A stretch of DNA of 64,000 nucleotides, taken from the NCBI RefSeq assembly GCF_004357995.1, contig NZ_SMTK01000005.1, positions 62,001 through 126,000 of the forward strand, written 5' to 3'. The position numbers were made by a program, and so were the translations under genes. Position 1 is the first letter of the stretch. Every line of letters starts with the position of its first letter. Positions 16,388 through 29,577 of this stretch are shown piece after piece. Source of the DNA: Arthrobacter crusticola. Lineage in GTDB: Bacteria > Actinomycetota > Actinomycetes > Actinomycetales > Micrococcaceae. The notes beneath the pieces are model-generated. The model was not told the DNA's origin. It was given only the letters and a program-made list of their open reading frames with translations, and ran no database searches.

Positions 16388-16438
16388 CCAGCAACGCCGA
16401 AGGACCAGCAACGCCGAAGGACCAGCAACGCAGAAGGA
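16388..16438 (+). repeat. three tandem copies of a 17-bp unit
   Basis: The unit ccagcaacgccgaagga occurs at 16388 and 16405 exactly and at 16422 with one change. The third copy runs into the 5' arm of the terminator hairpin. Confidence 0.85.
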
Positions 16439-16464
16439 CCCCGCCCACCGGGCGGGGTCCTTCT
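16432..16464. terminator. bidirectional terminator between pdtaR and pyk
   Basis: The arms agaaggaccccgccc and gggcggggtccttct form a perfect 15-bp stem with a 3-nt loop, followed by gttt on the plus strand and preceded by A/G-rich sequence that gives a U-poor tail on the minus strand. Confidence 0.85.
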
Positions 16465-16487
16465 GTTTCTACTGCGTCAGGCGGGCG

Positions 16488-17981
16488 CTACTTCTTGCCC
16501 TTGACCGGCCAAGGGCCAACCTTCTCCTTGCTGGGCGAGGTGTGATCGTCGGGGCGCTGCCCGGCGTCGGTGATGTCCCCGACCCGGTGCACCTTGATCG
16601 AGTTGGTCGACCCTGCCTGTCCGGGAGGCGAGCCGGCCGCGATGACGACCAGATCATCGACCTCGACGAGCCCGGAGTCGAACAGCGTCCGGTCCACCTG
16701 TGCGGTCATCTCGTCGGTGTGGGCGACGAACTCGACGAGCAGCGGCTGGATGCCCCAGATGAGGGACATGGTGTTCAGCGTCGACTGCACCGGGGTGAAG
16801 GCGAACATGGGCTTCTTGGGGCGGAGCCGGGAGAGCCGGCGTGCCGAGTCACCGGACTGGGTGAAGGTACAGATGTACTTCGCGTCCAGCTGGTCTGCAA
16901 TCTCGACGGCGGCACGGGTGATCGCGCCGCCGCGGGTCTTGGGCTTGCTGCCCAGAGCCGGGACCCGCTCGAGGCCGTGCTGCTCGGTGGACTCGATGAT
17001 GTCGTTCATGGTGCGCACGGTCTCGATCGGGTACTTGCCCACGCTGGTCTCACCGGAGAGCATGACGGCGTCCGCGCCGTCGAGTACGGCGTTGGCGCAG
17101 TCGGAGGCCTCCGCCCGGGTGGGGCGGGGGTTGTCGATCATCGACTCCAGCACCTGCGTGGCGACGATGACCGGCTTGGCCCAGCGGCGGGCCAGTTCGA
17201 CGGCGCGCTTCTGGACGATCGGCACTTCCTGCAGCGGCAGTTCGACGCCGAGGTCACCGCGGGCCACCATGATGGCGTCGAAGGCGTCGATGATCTCTTC
17301 GAGGGCCTCGACCGCCTGCGGCTTCTCGATCTTCGCGATCACCGGAACGCGGCGCCCTTCCTCGTCCATGATCTCGTGGACCCGGTTGACGTCGGAGGCG
17401 TTGCGGACGAAGGACAGCGCGACCATGTCGACGCCGGTCTGGATCGCCCAGCGGAGGTCCTCCTCGTCCTTCTCGCTCAGGGCCGGCACGTTCACGGCGA
17501 CGCCGGGCAGGTTGATGCCCTTGTTGTTCGAGACCATGCCGCCGACGACGACCTCGGTGACCACCTTGACGTCGTCAACGGCCGTGGCACGCAGCGACAC
17601 CTTACCGTCGTCGATCAGCAGCAGGTCCCCGACCCGAACGTCCTGCGGAAGGCCCTTGAATGTGGTCGAGGAGATTTCCTGGGTGCCCAGGATGTCCTCG
17701 GTGGTGATGGTGAACACGTCCCCGCGCGCCAGCGCGTAGGGTCCGTTCTCGAAGCGCCCGAGGCGGATCTTCGGCCCCTGGAGGTCGGCGAAGATACCAA
17801 CCGGCTTGCCCAGTTCCGCCGAAGCCTTGCGGACGTTCTCATAGGTCTTTGAATGGACTTCGTAGTCCCCGTGGCTCATGTTCATCCGGGCCACGTCCAC
17901 CCCGGCCTCAATCACAGCGAGAGTGTTCTCATAGCTGGCAATAGCAGGACCGAATGTTGCAACAATTTTCGCGCGTCTCAT
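16488..17981 (-). CDS. pyk: pyruvate kinase
   Basis: This 497-aa cytosolic enzyme converts phosphoenolpyruvate and ADP to pyruvate and ATP, the last step of glycolysis. Visible motifs are the N-terminal MRRAKIVATFGPA, substrate/metal loops ADLQGPKIRLG and LRWAIQTGVDMVALSFVRNA, the signature AKIEKPQAVEAL, and GADAVMLSGETSVGKYPIETV. A C-terminal regulatory domain follows, ending in a lysine-rich tail. Length is normal for bacterial PK. It lies 48 bp downstream of gltD in the same orientation and may be read through from it. Confidence 0.98.
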   Translation of the reverse strand: MRRAKIVATFGPAIASYENTLAVIEAGVDVARMNMSHGDYEVHSKTYENVRKASAELGKPVGIFADLQGPKIRLGRFENGPYALARGDVFTITTEDILGTQEISSTTFKGLPQDVRVGDLLLIDDGKVSLRATAVDDVKVVTEVVVGGMVSNNKGINLPGVAVNVPALSEKDEEDLRWAIQTGVDMVALSFVRNASDVNRVHEIMDEEGRRVPVIAKIEKPQAVEALEEIIDAFDAIMVARGDLGVELPLQEVPIVQKRAVELARRWAKPVIVATQVLESMIDNPRPTRAEASDCANAVLDGADAVMLSGETSVGKYPIETVRTMNDIIESTEQHGLERVPALGSKPKTRGGAITRAAVEIADQLDAKYICTFTQSGDSARRLSRLRPKKPMFAFTPVQSTLNTMSLIWGIQPLLVEFVAHTDEMTAQVDRTLFDSGLVEVDDLVVIAAGSPPGQAGSTNSIKVHRVGDITDAGQRPDDHTSPSKEKVGPWPVKGKK

Positions 17982-18029
17982 GAAACCTAGCCTAGTCGGG
18001 TTTTGGGGGGTCGAATGTCAGGGACGCTC

Positions 18030-19479
<1,450 letters not shown>

Positions 19480-19487
<8 letters not shown>

Positions 19488-22400
19488 CGGTCACCTCCAG
19501 GATCTTGGTCCATACTTCTTGGCCGTCGGGGTCGAGCCCCTGCTGGACGGCGCTTGCCCTGGCATCGAGGACGGCGGCGTAGTCGCGGGGCAGCACCTTG
19601 GTGAGGCGTCCGACGGTGTCATCGAAGCGCTCCAGCAGGCTCGCCGCGAGGGCGGATTCGGTCTCCTCGGAATGCTGGATCAGCAGCCGGCGCACAATCT
19701 CGACGTCCTCGGCGTCGAGGGGAACGAGCAGCAGCTCCCCGCTGTCGAGGCTCTGCTTGTTCATCCGGGTCCGGTCGAGGTCGAGGACGAAGGCCGTGCC
19801 GCCGGACATGCCGGCGCCGAAGTTGCGGCCGGTTCGGCCCAGGATGAGGGCCTGGCCGCCGGTCATGTACTCACACCCGTGGTCGCCGATCCCCTCGGCC
19901 ACCGCCGTGGCTCCGGAGTTCCGTACCAGGAACCGCTCCCCCACCTGCCCGCGGAGGAACATCTCCCCGCTGGTGGCGCCGTAGCCGATTACATTGCCGG
20001 CGATGACGTTGCGGTCGGCGTGGAAGAGGTTGGCCCGGTCCGGGCGGACGATGATCCGGCCGCCGGAGAGTCCCTTCCCGACGTAGTCGTTGGAGTCCCC
20101 CAGCAGCCGCAGGGTGATCCCGGCGGGGAGGAAGGCGCCCAGGGACTGCCCGGCCTGCCCGGTGAGGGTCACATCGATGGTATCGGTGGCCAGGGTATCG
20201 AGGCCGAACCGCCGGGTCACCTCGTAGCCGAGCATGGTGCCCACCGAGCGGTCGGTGTTGACCACGTCCACGGAGATCCGCACGGGTGAGCGGTTGGCCA
20301 GGGCCTCGGCGCTCATGCTGATCAGACGATTGTCAAAGTGCTTGTCCAGCTCGTGGTTCTGCGTGGTGAGGTTCCGCCGCGGGGTGTCCGGGCCGGTTTC
20401 GCCGCCGCGCAGGATCGGCTCGAGGTCCAGTCCGTCGGCCTTCCAGTGGTCGAGTGCCTGCTTCATATCGAGCAGTTCGGTGCGGCCGATAGCCTCCTCG
20501 AGCGTGCGGAAGCCGAGCTCGGCGAGGATTTCGCGGACCTCCTCGGCGATGAATTCGAAGAAGTTCACCACGAACTCCGGCTTACCGGTGAACCGGCTGC
20601 GCAGCTCGGGGTTCTGCGTCGCAACGCCCACCGGGCAGGTGTCCAGGTGGCACACGCGCATCATGACGCAGCCCGAGACGACCAGCGGCGCGGTGGCGAA
20701 GCCGAACTCCTCACCTCCCAGCAGGGCGGCAATCACGACGTCGCGTCCGGTCTTCAGCTGTCCGTCGACCTGCACGACGACACGGTCGCGCAGCCCATTG
20801 AGCATCAGGGTCTGCTGGGTTTCCGCAAGGCCGAGCTCCCATGGCATTCCCGCGTGCTTCAGGGAGTTCAGCGGGCTGGCGCCGGTGCCGCCGTCGTGCC
20901 CGGAGACCAGCACGACATCGGCCTTGGCCTTGGTGACGCCGGCAGCCACCGTGCCGATGCCGACCTCGGAGACGAGCTTCACGTGCACCCGGGCCGCGGG
21001 GTTCGAGCGCTTCAGGTCGTAGATCAGCTGCGCCAGGTCCTCGATCGAGTAGATGTCGTGGTGCGGCGGCGGCGAAATGAGCCCGACGCCCGGCGTGGAG
21101 TGCCGGGTGCGGGCGATCCACGGGTAGACCTTCTGGCTCATCAGCTGTCCGCCCTCGCCGGGCTTGGCCCCCTGGGCCATCTTGATCTGGATGTCGTCGG
21201 CGTTGGTCAGGTAGAGGCTGGTGACGCCGAACCGGCCGGAGGCCACCTGCTTGATGGCGGAGCGGCGCTCGGGGTCGAGCAGGCGGTCGGTGTCCTCCCC
21301 GCCCTCACCGGTGTTCGACTTCGCCCCGAGCCGGTTCATGGCGATGGCCAGGGTCTCGTGGGCCTCCTTGGAGATGGACCCGTAGCTCATGGCGCCGGTG
21401 GAGAAGCGCTTCACGATGCTCGAGACGGGTTCGACCTCGTCGAGCGGCACCGGCGGGCGTTCCCCGCCGCGCAGCTTCAGCAGCCCGCGCAGGGTCATCA
21501 GCTCACGTGACTGGTCGTCCACGCCGCGGGTGTAGGTCTTGAAGATGTCATACCGGCGTTCGCGGGTGGCGTGCTGGAGCCGGAACACCGTCTCCGGGTT
21601 GAACAGGTGCGCCGGGCCCTCGCGGCGCCACTGGTACTCCCCGCCGTTGTCGAGGACGCGGTGCGGGTCTTCGATGCCGTCCTCCGGATACGCGGCGGCG
21701 TGGCGTGCGGCGACCTCCGCGGCGATCACGTCGAGTTCGACGCCGCCGAGCTGGGTCTGCGTACCGTGGAAGTATTCGTCGACGAGCTCCTGCGCGAGTC
21801 CGAGCGCCTCGAAGGTCTGCGCCCCGCAGTAGGAGCTCACGGTGGAGATGCCCATCTTCGACATAATCTTCAGGACACCCTTGCCGAGGCCCTTGATGAG
21901 GTTGGCGACGGCCGCCTCGGCGGTGACGCCGGTGATGTCGCCGTTACGGACCAGTTCCTCGCAGCTCTCCATGGCGAGGTAGGGGTTCACCGCGGAGGCG
22001 CCGTAGCCGATCAGGACCGCCACATGGTGGACCTCGCGGACGTCGCCGGCCTCGACGACCAGGGAGGTCTTGGTGCGGTTGGCGCTGCGCAGCAGGTGGT
22101 GGTGGACGGCGCTGGTGAGCAGCAGCGACGGGATGGGTGCCCACTGGGCGTTCGAGTCGCGGTCCGAGAGCACGACGAACTGCACGCCGCGGTTGAGGGC
22201 GCTGGAGACCTGCTCGCAGATCTCAGCCAGCCGTGCCCGCAGCGAGGCCTCTCCGCCGTCGTGCCGGTAGAGCCCCCGCACCCGGACGGTGAGGCGGTCG
22301 CCGTCGTCGGATTCGAGGTTGGCGATCTTGGCGAGCTCGTCGTTGTTGATGACCGGGAATTTCAGGGCCACCTGCTTGGAGCGGACCTGCCCGGTGGAGA

Positions 22401-24114
22401 GCAGGTTGCCGTCGGGGCCGATTGAGAGGCCCATGGAGGTGACGAGTTCCTCACGGATGGAGTCAAGCGGCGGGTTGGTCACCTGCGCGAAGGACTGCAC
22501 GAAGTAGTCGAACAGCAGCCGGGGCCGCTTGGAGAGCACCGCTACGGGGGTGTCGGAGCCCATCGCGCCCAGCGGTTCGGCGCCGGTCCTCGCCATCGGA
22601 CCGAGCAGGATCCTCAGTTCCTCCTGGGTGTAGCCGAAGGTCCGCTGCCGGCGGTTGATTGAGGCCTTGGTGTGAACCACGTGCTCGCGCTCGGGCAGGT
22701 CTTCGAGGGAGAGCAGGTTCTCGCGCACCCAGTCCGCCCACGGGTTCGCGGCGGCGACCTCGGCCTTGATTTCCTCGTCTTCGATCAGGCGGCCGATCTC
22801 GGTGTCCACCAGGAACATCTTGCCCGGGGAGACCCGCCCCTTGCGGACCACACGGCCGGGGGCGATGTCGACGACGCCGACCTCGGACGCAAGCACCACG
22901 AGGCCGTCCTCCGTGACCCAGTACCGCGCCGGGCGCAGCCCGTTGCGGTCAAGGACGGCCCCGACGAGCCGCCCGTCGGTGAAGGACACCGCGGCGGGTC
23001 CGTCCCAGGGCTCCATGAGCATTGAGTGGTACTGGTAGAAGGCCCGGCGGGCGGGATCCATGGTGGCGTGGTTTTCCCAGGCCTCGGGGATCATCATCAT
23101 GATCGAGTGGGTGATCGGCCGGCCGGAGAGGGTCAGCAGTTCGGCGACCTCGTCGAAGGAGGCCGAATCGGACGCGCCGGGGGTACAGATGGGGAAGAGC
23201 TCCTCGGGCGAGTCCCCCAGCAGCGGGTTGGCCAGCTGGGACTGCCGGGCCCGCATCCAGTTGCGGTTGCCCTTGACGGTGTTGATCTCCCCGTTGTGCG
23301 CGATGGTGCGGAACGGCTGGGCCAGCGGCCAGGAGGGGAAGGTGTTGGTGGAGAACCGGGAGTGGACGATGCCGAGCCGGGTCTTGAAGCGGGAATCGGA
23401 GAGGTCGGGGTAGAACGGCTCGAGCTGGGCGGTGGTGAGCATGCCCTTGTAGACCATCGTCTTCGAGGACAGCGAGGGAAAGTAGACTCCGTATTTGTTC
23501 TGGGCCCGCTTGCGCACCCGGAACGCCGTGGCGTCGAGGTCGGTGACCGCGCCGTCGACGGGGGCGAGGAACACCTGCTCGAAGTGGGGCATGCATGCGC
23601 GGGCCATGGCGCCGACCAGGTCGGCGACGACGGGCACGACCCGCCAGCCGAGCACCGCCAGCCCTTCGGACGCGGCGATCGACTCGATGCCGGTGCGCGC
23701 CGTTTCCAGCTCCTTGTCCTCGGCCGGGAGGAACGCCGTTCCCACGACGTAGGAGCCGGCCGGCGGCAGCTCGAAGTCGACAACGGCGCGGAAGAACTCG
23801 TCCGGGACCTGGGTGAGCAGCCCGGCTCCGTCTCCGGTGCCCTCGTCGGCGCCCACGGCACCGCGGTGCTCGAGGTTCCTCAGCGCGGTCAGTGCGGCGT
23901 CGACGATGTCATGGCCGGGCACACCGCGCAGGGTGGCGATGACCGCCAGCCCGCAGGCGTCCTTCTCGTTCTCCGGGTTGTAGAGCCCGGAGGCGGGCGG
24001 AAGCGCGGCGAAACGCTCGAAGGGCGAGGTGGCGGTGCCGGCCTCCCCCTCGGACGGAGCGGAGCCGGTGGCCTCTCCCGGAACGGGAGCGGTGTTCGGG
24101 TGTTCAGCGGTCAT
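19480..24114 (-). CDS. gltB: glutamate synthase (NADPH) large subunit
   Basis: This 1544-aa protein has an Ntn-type glutaminase domain (catalytic Cys in KDACGLAV after a roughly 50-residue N-terminal extension that is probably cleaved), a central domain, an FMN/2-oxoglutarate synthase domain ([33 protein letters not shown]) and a C-terminal beta-helix. The 3Fe-4S cysteines are in [16 protein letters not shown] chose the ATG at 24114 (MTAEHPNT); the frame continues upstream to 24273 but that part is not protein-like. The operon partner gltD overlaps its 3' end. A 235-bp leader separates it from lgt. Confidence 0.98.
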
Positions 24115-24349
24115 TCGAAGAGTCCTTCCCCCAGAATGGAGCGTCGGGAGGGGACGGCCTTGGCCCCAGGGCGCCCACGGGAGCAGGCGGGCGCCGGTCG
24201 TACTTGTCGCAATGGTGTTCCGGGCAGCCGGTGGCGCGGGGCGGAGACAACTGTCGCCGTGCCGCGTTGGCAAGCCGTGGGTAGCGGCGCCGGAGGGGTG
24301 GCCCGGCCGGTACCCGGTGAGCCACGTCGGTGTGGTCCGGATGCGTCCT

Positions 24350-25495
24350 TTAAGGGCGGTGGCCCGGGGACTGTGTTCGGGAGGCCGAGTCCCGTGGCTC
24401 CGCCTTCGCGGGGTCCTGTGACCCTGGGGTCACTGAGGAGCCATGTGTTTCCGAAAGATTACCACGGCCGTTTTCCGGCGTCGCCGACGCGTCCGTCCCG
24501 TGGACATCCGCGTCCTCAGCGGCTCCGGAAGCGGCGTTCGCGTCGGTGGCTTTCGCGTCGGTGGCGGCATTCGCGCCGGCCGTCCCGTCACCAACGGCCT
24601 CGGCGGCAGGCTCCCGGCCGGGCAGGTACACCGAGGGGGAACCGGTGCCGCGCATCCGGCGGCTGAGGTACACGAGGATGGCCACCGAGACCAGGAACAC
24701 CACGATGGAAACCCAGACGTTGAGCCGTGCGGTGATCCCGAACAGGGAGACCATCTCGGCGTCGTCGATGCGCAGCGCCTCGATCCAGACGCGCCCGAGC
24801 GTGTAGTACGCGGCGTACAGCCAGAACATCCGCCCGCCGCGCAGTCGAAAGCGGCGGTCGGCCAGCAGCAGCAGGGCCACCCCTGCGAGGTTCCACAGGG
24901 ACTCGTAGAGGAAGGTGGGGTGGAAGAGGGTGCCCGGCTCGGCGGAGGCCGGGAAGGCGGGGTTGTCGGCGTCGATCTCGAGGCCCCACGGCAGGTCGGT
25001 GGGTGCGCCGTAGAGTTCCTGGTTGAACCAGTTCCCCCAGCGGCCGATGGCCTGGGCCAGCAGCACCCCGGGTGCGGCGGCGTCGGCGAAGGCCGACAGG
25101 CGGATCCCCGCCCGGCGGCAGCCGATCCACGCCCCGACGGCGCCGAGCGCCACGGCGCCCCAGATGCCGAGGCCGCCCAGCCAGACCTGCGGAATGAGCG
25201 AGAGGTCCCCGTTGGGGCCGAAGTAGGCATCGGGCGAGGAGAACACATGATAGAGCCGGCCGCCGATGATCCCGAAGGGAACGGCCCAGACGGCGACGTC
25301 CCAGACGGCCTCGGGCCGGCCGCCGTAGCGGGCGAACCGCTTCTGCGTCAGCCACAGGGCCAGGATGATGCCCAGCAGGATGCACAGGGCGTAGAGGTGG
25401 ATGGTCAGCGGGCCCAGGCTGAAGCTCGCCCATTCCGCCGGCGGGCTGGGAATCGAGGCCGGAACCGGCATGGGAAGGGCAGAGACGGCGTTCAT
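24350..25495 (-). CDS. lgt: prolipoprotein diacylglyceryl transferase
   Basis: This 381-aa membrane enzyme transfers diacylglyceryl from phosphatidylglycerol to the lipobox Cys of prolipoproteins. It has about seven membrane helices and the Lgt signature ([15 protein letters not shown]), with the conserved Arg/Asn/Glu. The catalytic core ends near residue 270; a hydrophilic, low-complexity Ala/Asp/Thr-rich tail of about 100 residues follows, as in many actinobacterial Lgts. The ATG at 25495 overlaps the trpA stop by 4 bp. Confidence 0.96.
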   Translation of the reverse strand: MNAVSALPMPVPASIPSPPAEWASFSLGPLTIHLYALCILLGIILALWLTQKRFARYGGRPEAVWDVAVWAVPFGIIGGRLYHVFSSPDAYFGPNGDLSLIPQVWLGGLGIWGAVALGAVGAWIGCRRAGIRLSAFADAAAPGVLLAQAIGRWGNWFNQELYGAPTDLPWGLEIDADNPAFPASAEPGTLFHPTFLYESLWNLAGVALLLLADRRFRLRGGRMFWLYAAYYTLGRVWIEALRIDDAEMVSLFGITARLNVWVSIVVFLVSVAILVYLSRRMRGTGSPSVYLPGREPAAEAVGDGTAGANAATDAKATDANAASGAAEDADVHGTDASATPENGRGNLSETHGSSVTPGSQDPAKAEPRDSASRTQSPGHRP

Positions 25496-26291
25496 GAGGG
25501 ATTCTTTCCGGTTCCGGTGCTGAGGTCCTTGCACAGGGCGGCCACGGCGGGCACCCCGCCGTCGCGCAGTGCTGCCACCAGCGCGGTGCCGACGATGACG
25601 CCGTCGGCGTAGCGTGCGATCTCCGCCACCTGCGCGGCGCTCGAGACGCCCAGGCCGACGCAGACGCGCTCGGCGCCGGCGGCGTGGGCGTCATCGACGA
25701 CGGCGCGGGCGGCGGCGCCCACGGAGGTGCGCGCGCCGGTGATGCCCATGACCGAGACGCCATAGACGAAGCCGCGGCTGGCCTCGACGGTGCTGCGCAT
25801 CCGGGCCGGCGAGGTTGAGGGCGCCACAAGGTAGACGCGGTCCAGGCCGAACTCGTCGGAGGCGGCCATCCACTCGGCGGCCTCGTCGGGAATCAGGTCC
25901 GGGGTGATCAGTCCGGCCCCGCCGGCCTCGGCCAGGCGCGCGGCGAACTCGCGCACGCCCATCCGCATCACGGGGTTCCAGTAGGTCATGACCAGGACCG
26001 GGACGTCCGTGGCGCTGGTGATGTCACGCACGACGTCGAAGATCTGGGGCACGGTGAACCCGGCGGCGAGGGCCTGGACGGTGGCGTCCTGGATGACGCG
26101 CCCGTCCATGACCGGGTCGGAGTAGGGGATGCCGATCTCGATCAGGTCGACGCCGTTGGCCGCCATGGCCAGGGCGGCCTCGATGGTGGTGGGCACGTCG
26201 GGGAACCCGGCGGGCAGGTAGCCGATCAGGGCCGCGCGCCCCTCGGCGCGGGCCTTTTCAACCGCCGCTGCGGCCTTCGAGGACAGGGTCT

Positions 26292-26295
<4 letters not shown>
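25492..26295 (-). CDS. trpA: tryptophan synthase alpha subunit
   Basis: This 267-aa TIM-barrel enzyme cleaves indole-3-glycerol phosphate to indole and glyceraldehyde 3-phosphate. The catalytic Glu and Asp lie in [15 protein letters not shown]; the phosphate-binding part includes [12 protein letters not shown] and GVIVGTALV. The GTG start at 26295 overlaps the trpB stop (GTGA), consistent with 1:1 synthesis for the alpha-beta complex. The longer upstream frame is a trpB shadow. Confidence 0.98.
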
Positions 26296-27653
<1,358 letters not shown>

Positions 27654-27757
27654 GAGCTTTCCTGTTCTGGATCCATTCGGGCCGGCTGCTGCCGGCCGGA
27701 TTCGCTTCCGGGGGCCCCGGCGGGGGCTCCTCTGCCCGCCTCAGAGCGGCGGGCGCC

Positions 27758-28573
27758 TCATCGCTGCTGCAGTCCGGGAAGATCACGCACCGGCACCGCA
27801 CGGAACTGCGCCACCGCGGCCTCCGGGTCCTCCCCGCGGACGAGGGCCTCGCCGACGAGGACCGCCCGGGCCCCCTGGGCGGCGAATTCCTCGACGTCGC
27901 CGATGCCGCGGACACCGGACTCCGCGACGGTCACGGCGTCCTGCGGGATCCGGCGGGCCAGGTCGGCGAAGACCGCCCGGTCGATGTCGAGCGTCTTGAG
28001 GTTGCGCACGTTGACGCCGATGATCCGGGACCCCACGGCCGCGGCGCGTTCGACCTCCTCGGCCGTGTGCGTCTCGACGAGGGCGTTCATGCCCAGTTCG
28101 TGCGTTCGACCGAGGAAGTGTTCGAGCTGCGCGTCGCTCAGGGCGGCGACGATGAGCAGCACCAGGTCGGCGCCGTGCGCGCGTGCCTCCCAGATCTGGT
28201 AGTCCTCGACGGTGAAATCCTTGCGCAGAACCGGGATGTCCACGCTCGTCCGGACGGCGTCGAGGTCGGCTAGGGAGCCGTGGAACCGGCGCTGTTCGGT
28301 CAGGACGCTCACCACGGCGGCGCCGCCGGCCTCATAGCGTGCGGCAAGGGCGGCCGGGTCGGCGATAGCGGCCAGCGCGCCCTTGGAGGGGCTGCTGCGC
28401 TTGACCTCGGCGATCACCGAGAGGGTGCGTCCGTCGCCGCGCAGCGCGCCCAGGGCATCGGCCGCCGGTGCCCGGTCGAGGGCACGGGCACGCACCTGTG
28501 CCAGGGGCGCCTCCGCCGTCCGGACGCTCAGGTCCTCGCGGACGCCGGAGATGATGTCGTCGAGGACACTCAC
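27758..28573 (-). CDS. trpC: indole-3-glycerol phosphate synthase
   Basis: This 271-aa TIM-barrel enzyme converts CdRP to indole-3-glycerol phosphate. Typical motifs are [26 protein letters not shown] and [13 protein letters not shown]. The GTG start at 28573 directly abuts the stop of the preceding HGxxPAAW gene. No trpD, trpG or trpF is in this cluster. Confidence 0.97.
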   Translation of the reverse strand: MSVLDDIISGVREDLSVRTAEAPLAQVRARALDRAPAADALGALRGDGRTLSVIAEVKRSSPSKGALAAIADPAALAARYEAGGAAVVSVLTEQRRFHGSLADLDAVRTSVDIPVLRKDFTVEDYQIWEARAHGADLVLLIVAALSDAQLEHFLGRTHELGMNALVETHTAEEVERAAAVGSRIIGVNVRNLKTLDIDRAVFADLARRIPQDAVTVAESGVRGIGDVEEFAAQGARAVLVGEALVRGEDPEAAVAQFRAVPVRDLPGLQQR

Positions 28574-28879
28574 CTAGTGGCCGTTGTTCTTGAGCTTCGA
28601 TCCGCCCACGCCGTAGCCGGCCTTGCGCATGACGAAGCCGACGAGCAGGCCGACGAACATGATGAGAATGCCGATCCAGAACAGCACGGTGCCGGTGTCG
28701 CGGTTGCCCTCGGTGCTGGCGAAGATGTACGCGAAGGAGGACACAGCAGCGCCGAGGATCATGACCAGGACGCAGGTCCACGCCGCCGGGCTGTTGCCGT
28801 GGCCGATCGTCTCATCACCCATCTGGGCATGGCTCTCAGGCGAGTTCCGGTTCGTGGCTGCGGTCGTGTTCTCTGCCAT
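28574..28879 (-). CDS. HGxxPAAW family small membrane protein
   Basis: This 101-aa protein has GHGNSPAAW at residues 26-34, then two hydrophobic helices (about 35-53 and 65-83) and a basic Gly/Lys/Asn C-terminus. It belongs to the actinobacterial family named for that motif and usually found in trp clusters; no biochemical role is known to me. The ATG at 28879 has SD aaggaga upstream. It directly abuts trpC. Confidence 0.9.
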   Translation of the reverse strand: MAENTTAATNRNSPESHAQMGDETIGHGNSPAAWTCVLVMILGAAVSSFAYIFASTEGNRDTGTVLFWIGILIMFVGLLVGFVMRKAGYGVGGSKLKNNGH

Positions 28880-28977
28880 GGTGATTCTCCTTCTGGGTGT
28901 CTTCGTACATTCTGCCATTATCGGCGCCGGTCCACCGACCCGCCGCACCCCTGCACGTCCGGCCTCCGGGACCGGAG

Positions 28978-29577
28978 TCAGCGGGTTGGGTCCTCCCCGT
29001 GGGTCAGCCGGTCCCAGCTGTCGATGTCCGTGGCGTGGGAGGACGCCCCCCGGGCCGCCGGGGCCGGCCCGGTGGTCCTTTCGTAGCGCCGGGCCCGCTC
29101 CCAGTGCCGGCCCGCCAGGGCCACCCAGACCGCCGCGGCGGCCAGGAGCAGCCCGCTGCCGGCGGCCAGCCAGGGCAGGGCGGTGGCGGCGGCCGTGGCG
29201 CCGGTGCCGCCGCTGATGCCGATGGCCTCGCCGATGGCGGGGGCGGCGGCCGCGGCGGGGTCGAGCGCGATGCGGATGCTGGTCAGGAGGATGCCTCCGC
29301 CGGCGATGAGCAGGATTGCGGCCACGAACCACCGCGCCACCCGTCCGGCGATGGAGACGGCCAGGGCGGCGGCCAGTGCCACCAGCGCGAAGGCGCTCAC
29401 CGGGGTGGCGGCCTCGCTGCCGGGAACGGCGAGGTCAGGGGTCTGCACTGCGTCCTCGGGCAGGCGTACCTCGAGCCAGGTCTGGGTGGTGGTGCCGAAG
29501 GCGAGCAGTGCCACCGCCACGATCACGAGCACCACCGTCCCGCGGCGCTGTCCCCGCGGGGGCCGGGCGGCGCTCAT
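28978..29577 (-). CDS. Trp-operon-associated membrane protein (TIGR02234-like)
   Basis: This 199-aa protein has four predicted membrane segments: an N-terminal helix after a basic start (VVLVIVAVALLAFGTTTQTW), two central helices, and one near 135-155, with a charged C-terminal tail. Its location between trpE and trpC matches the actinobacterial Trp_oprn_chp family of unknown function. Its start overlaps the trpE stop by 4 bp, so it is translated with trpE. Confidence 0.9.
   Translation of the reverse strand: MSAARPPRGQRRGTVVLVIVAVALLAFGTTTQTWLEVRLPEDAVQTPDLAVPGSEAATPVSAFALVALAAALAVSIAGRVARWFVAAILLIAGGGILLTSIRIALDPAAAAAPAIGEAIGISGGTGATAAATALPWLAAGSGLLLAAAAVWVALAGRHWERARRYERTTGPAPAARGASSHATDIDSWDRLTHGEDPTR

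Noticed and set aside
16388..16438. Possible CRISPR-type repeat
   Set aside because: The three 17-bp units are directly adjacent with no spacers; this is a simple tandem repeat.
16542..17852. Long plus-strand open frames opposite pyk (and similar frames opposite gltB, gltD, aspS, secD and others)
   Set aside because: They are antisense shadows caused by high GC and third-position bias; the minus-strand products are unmistakable conserved enzymes.
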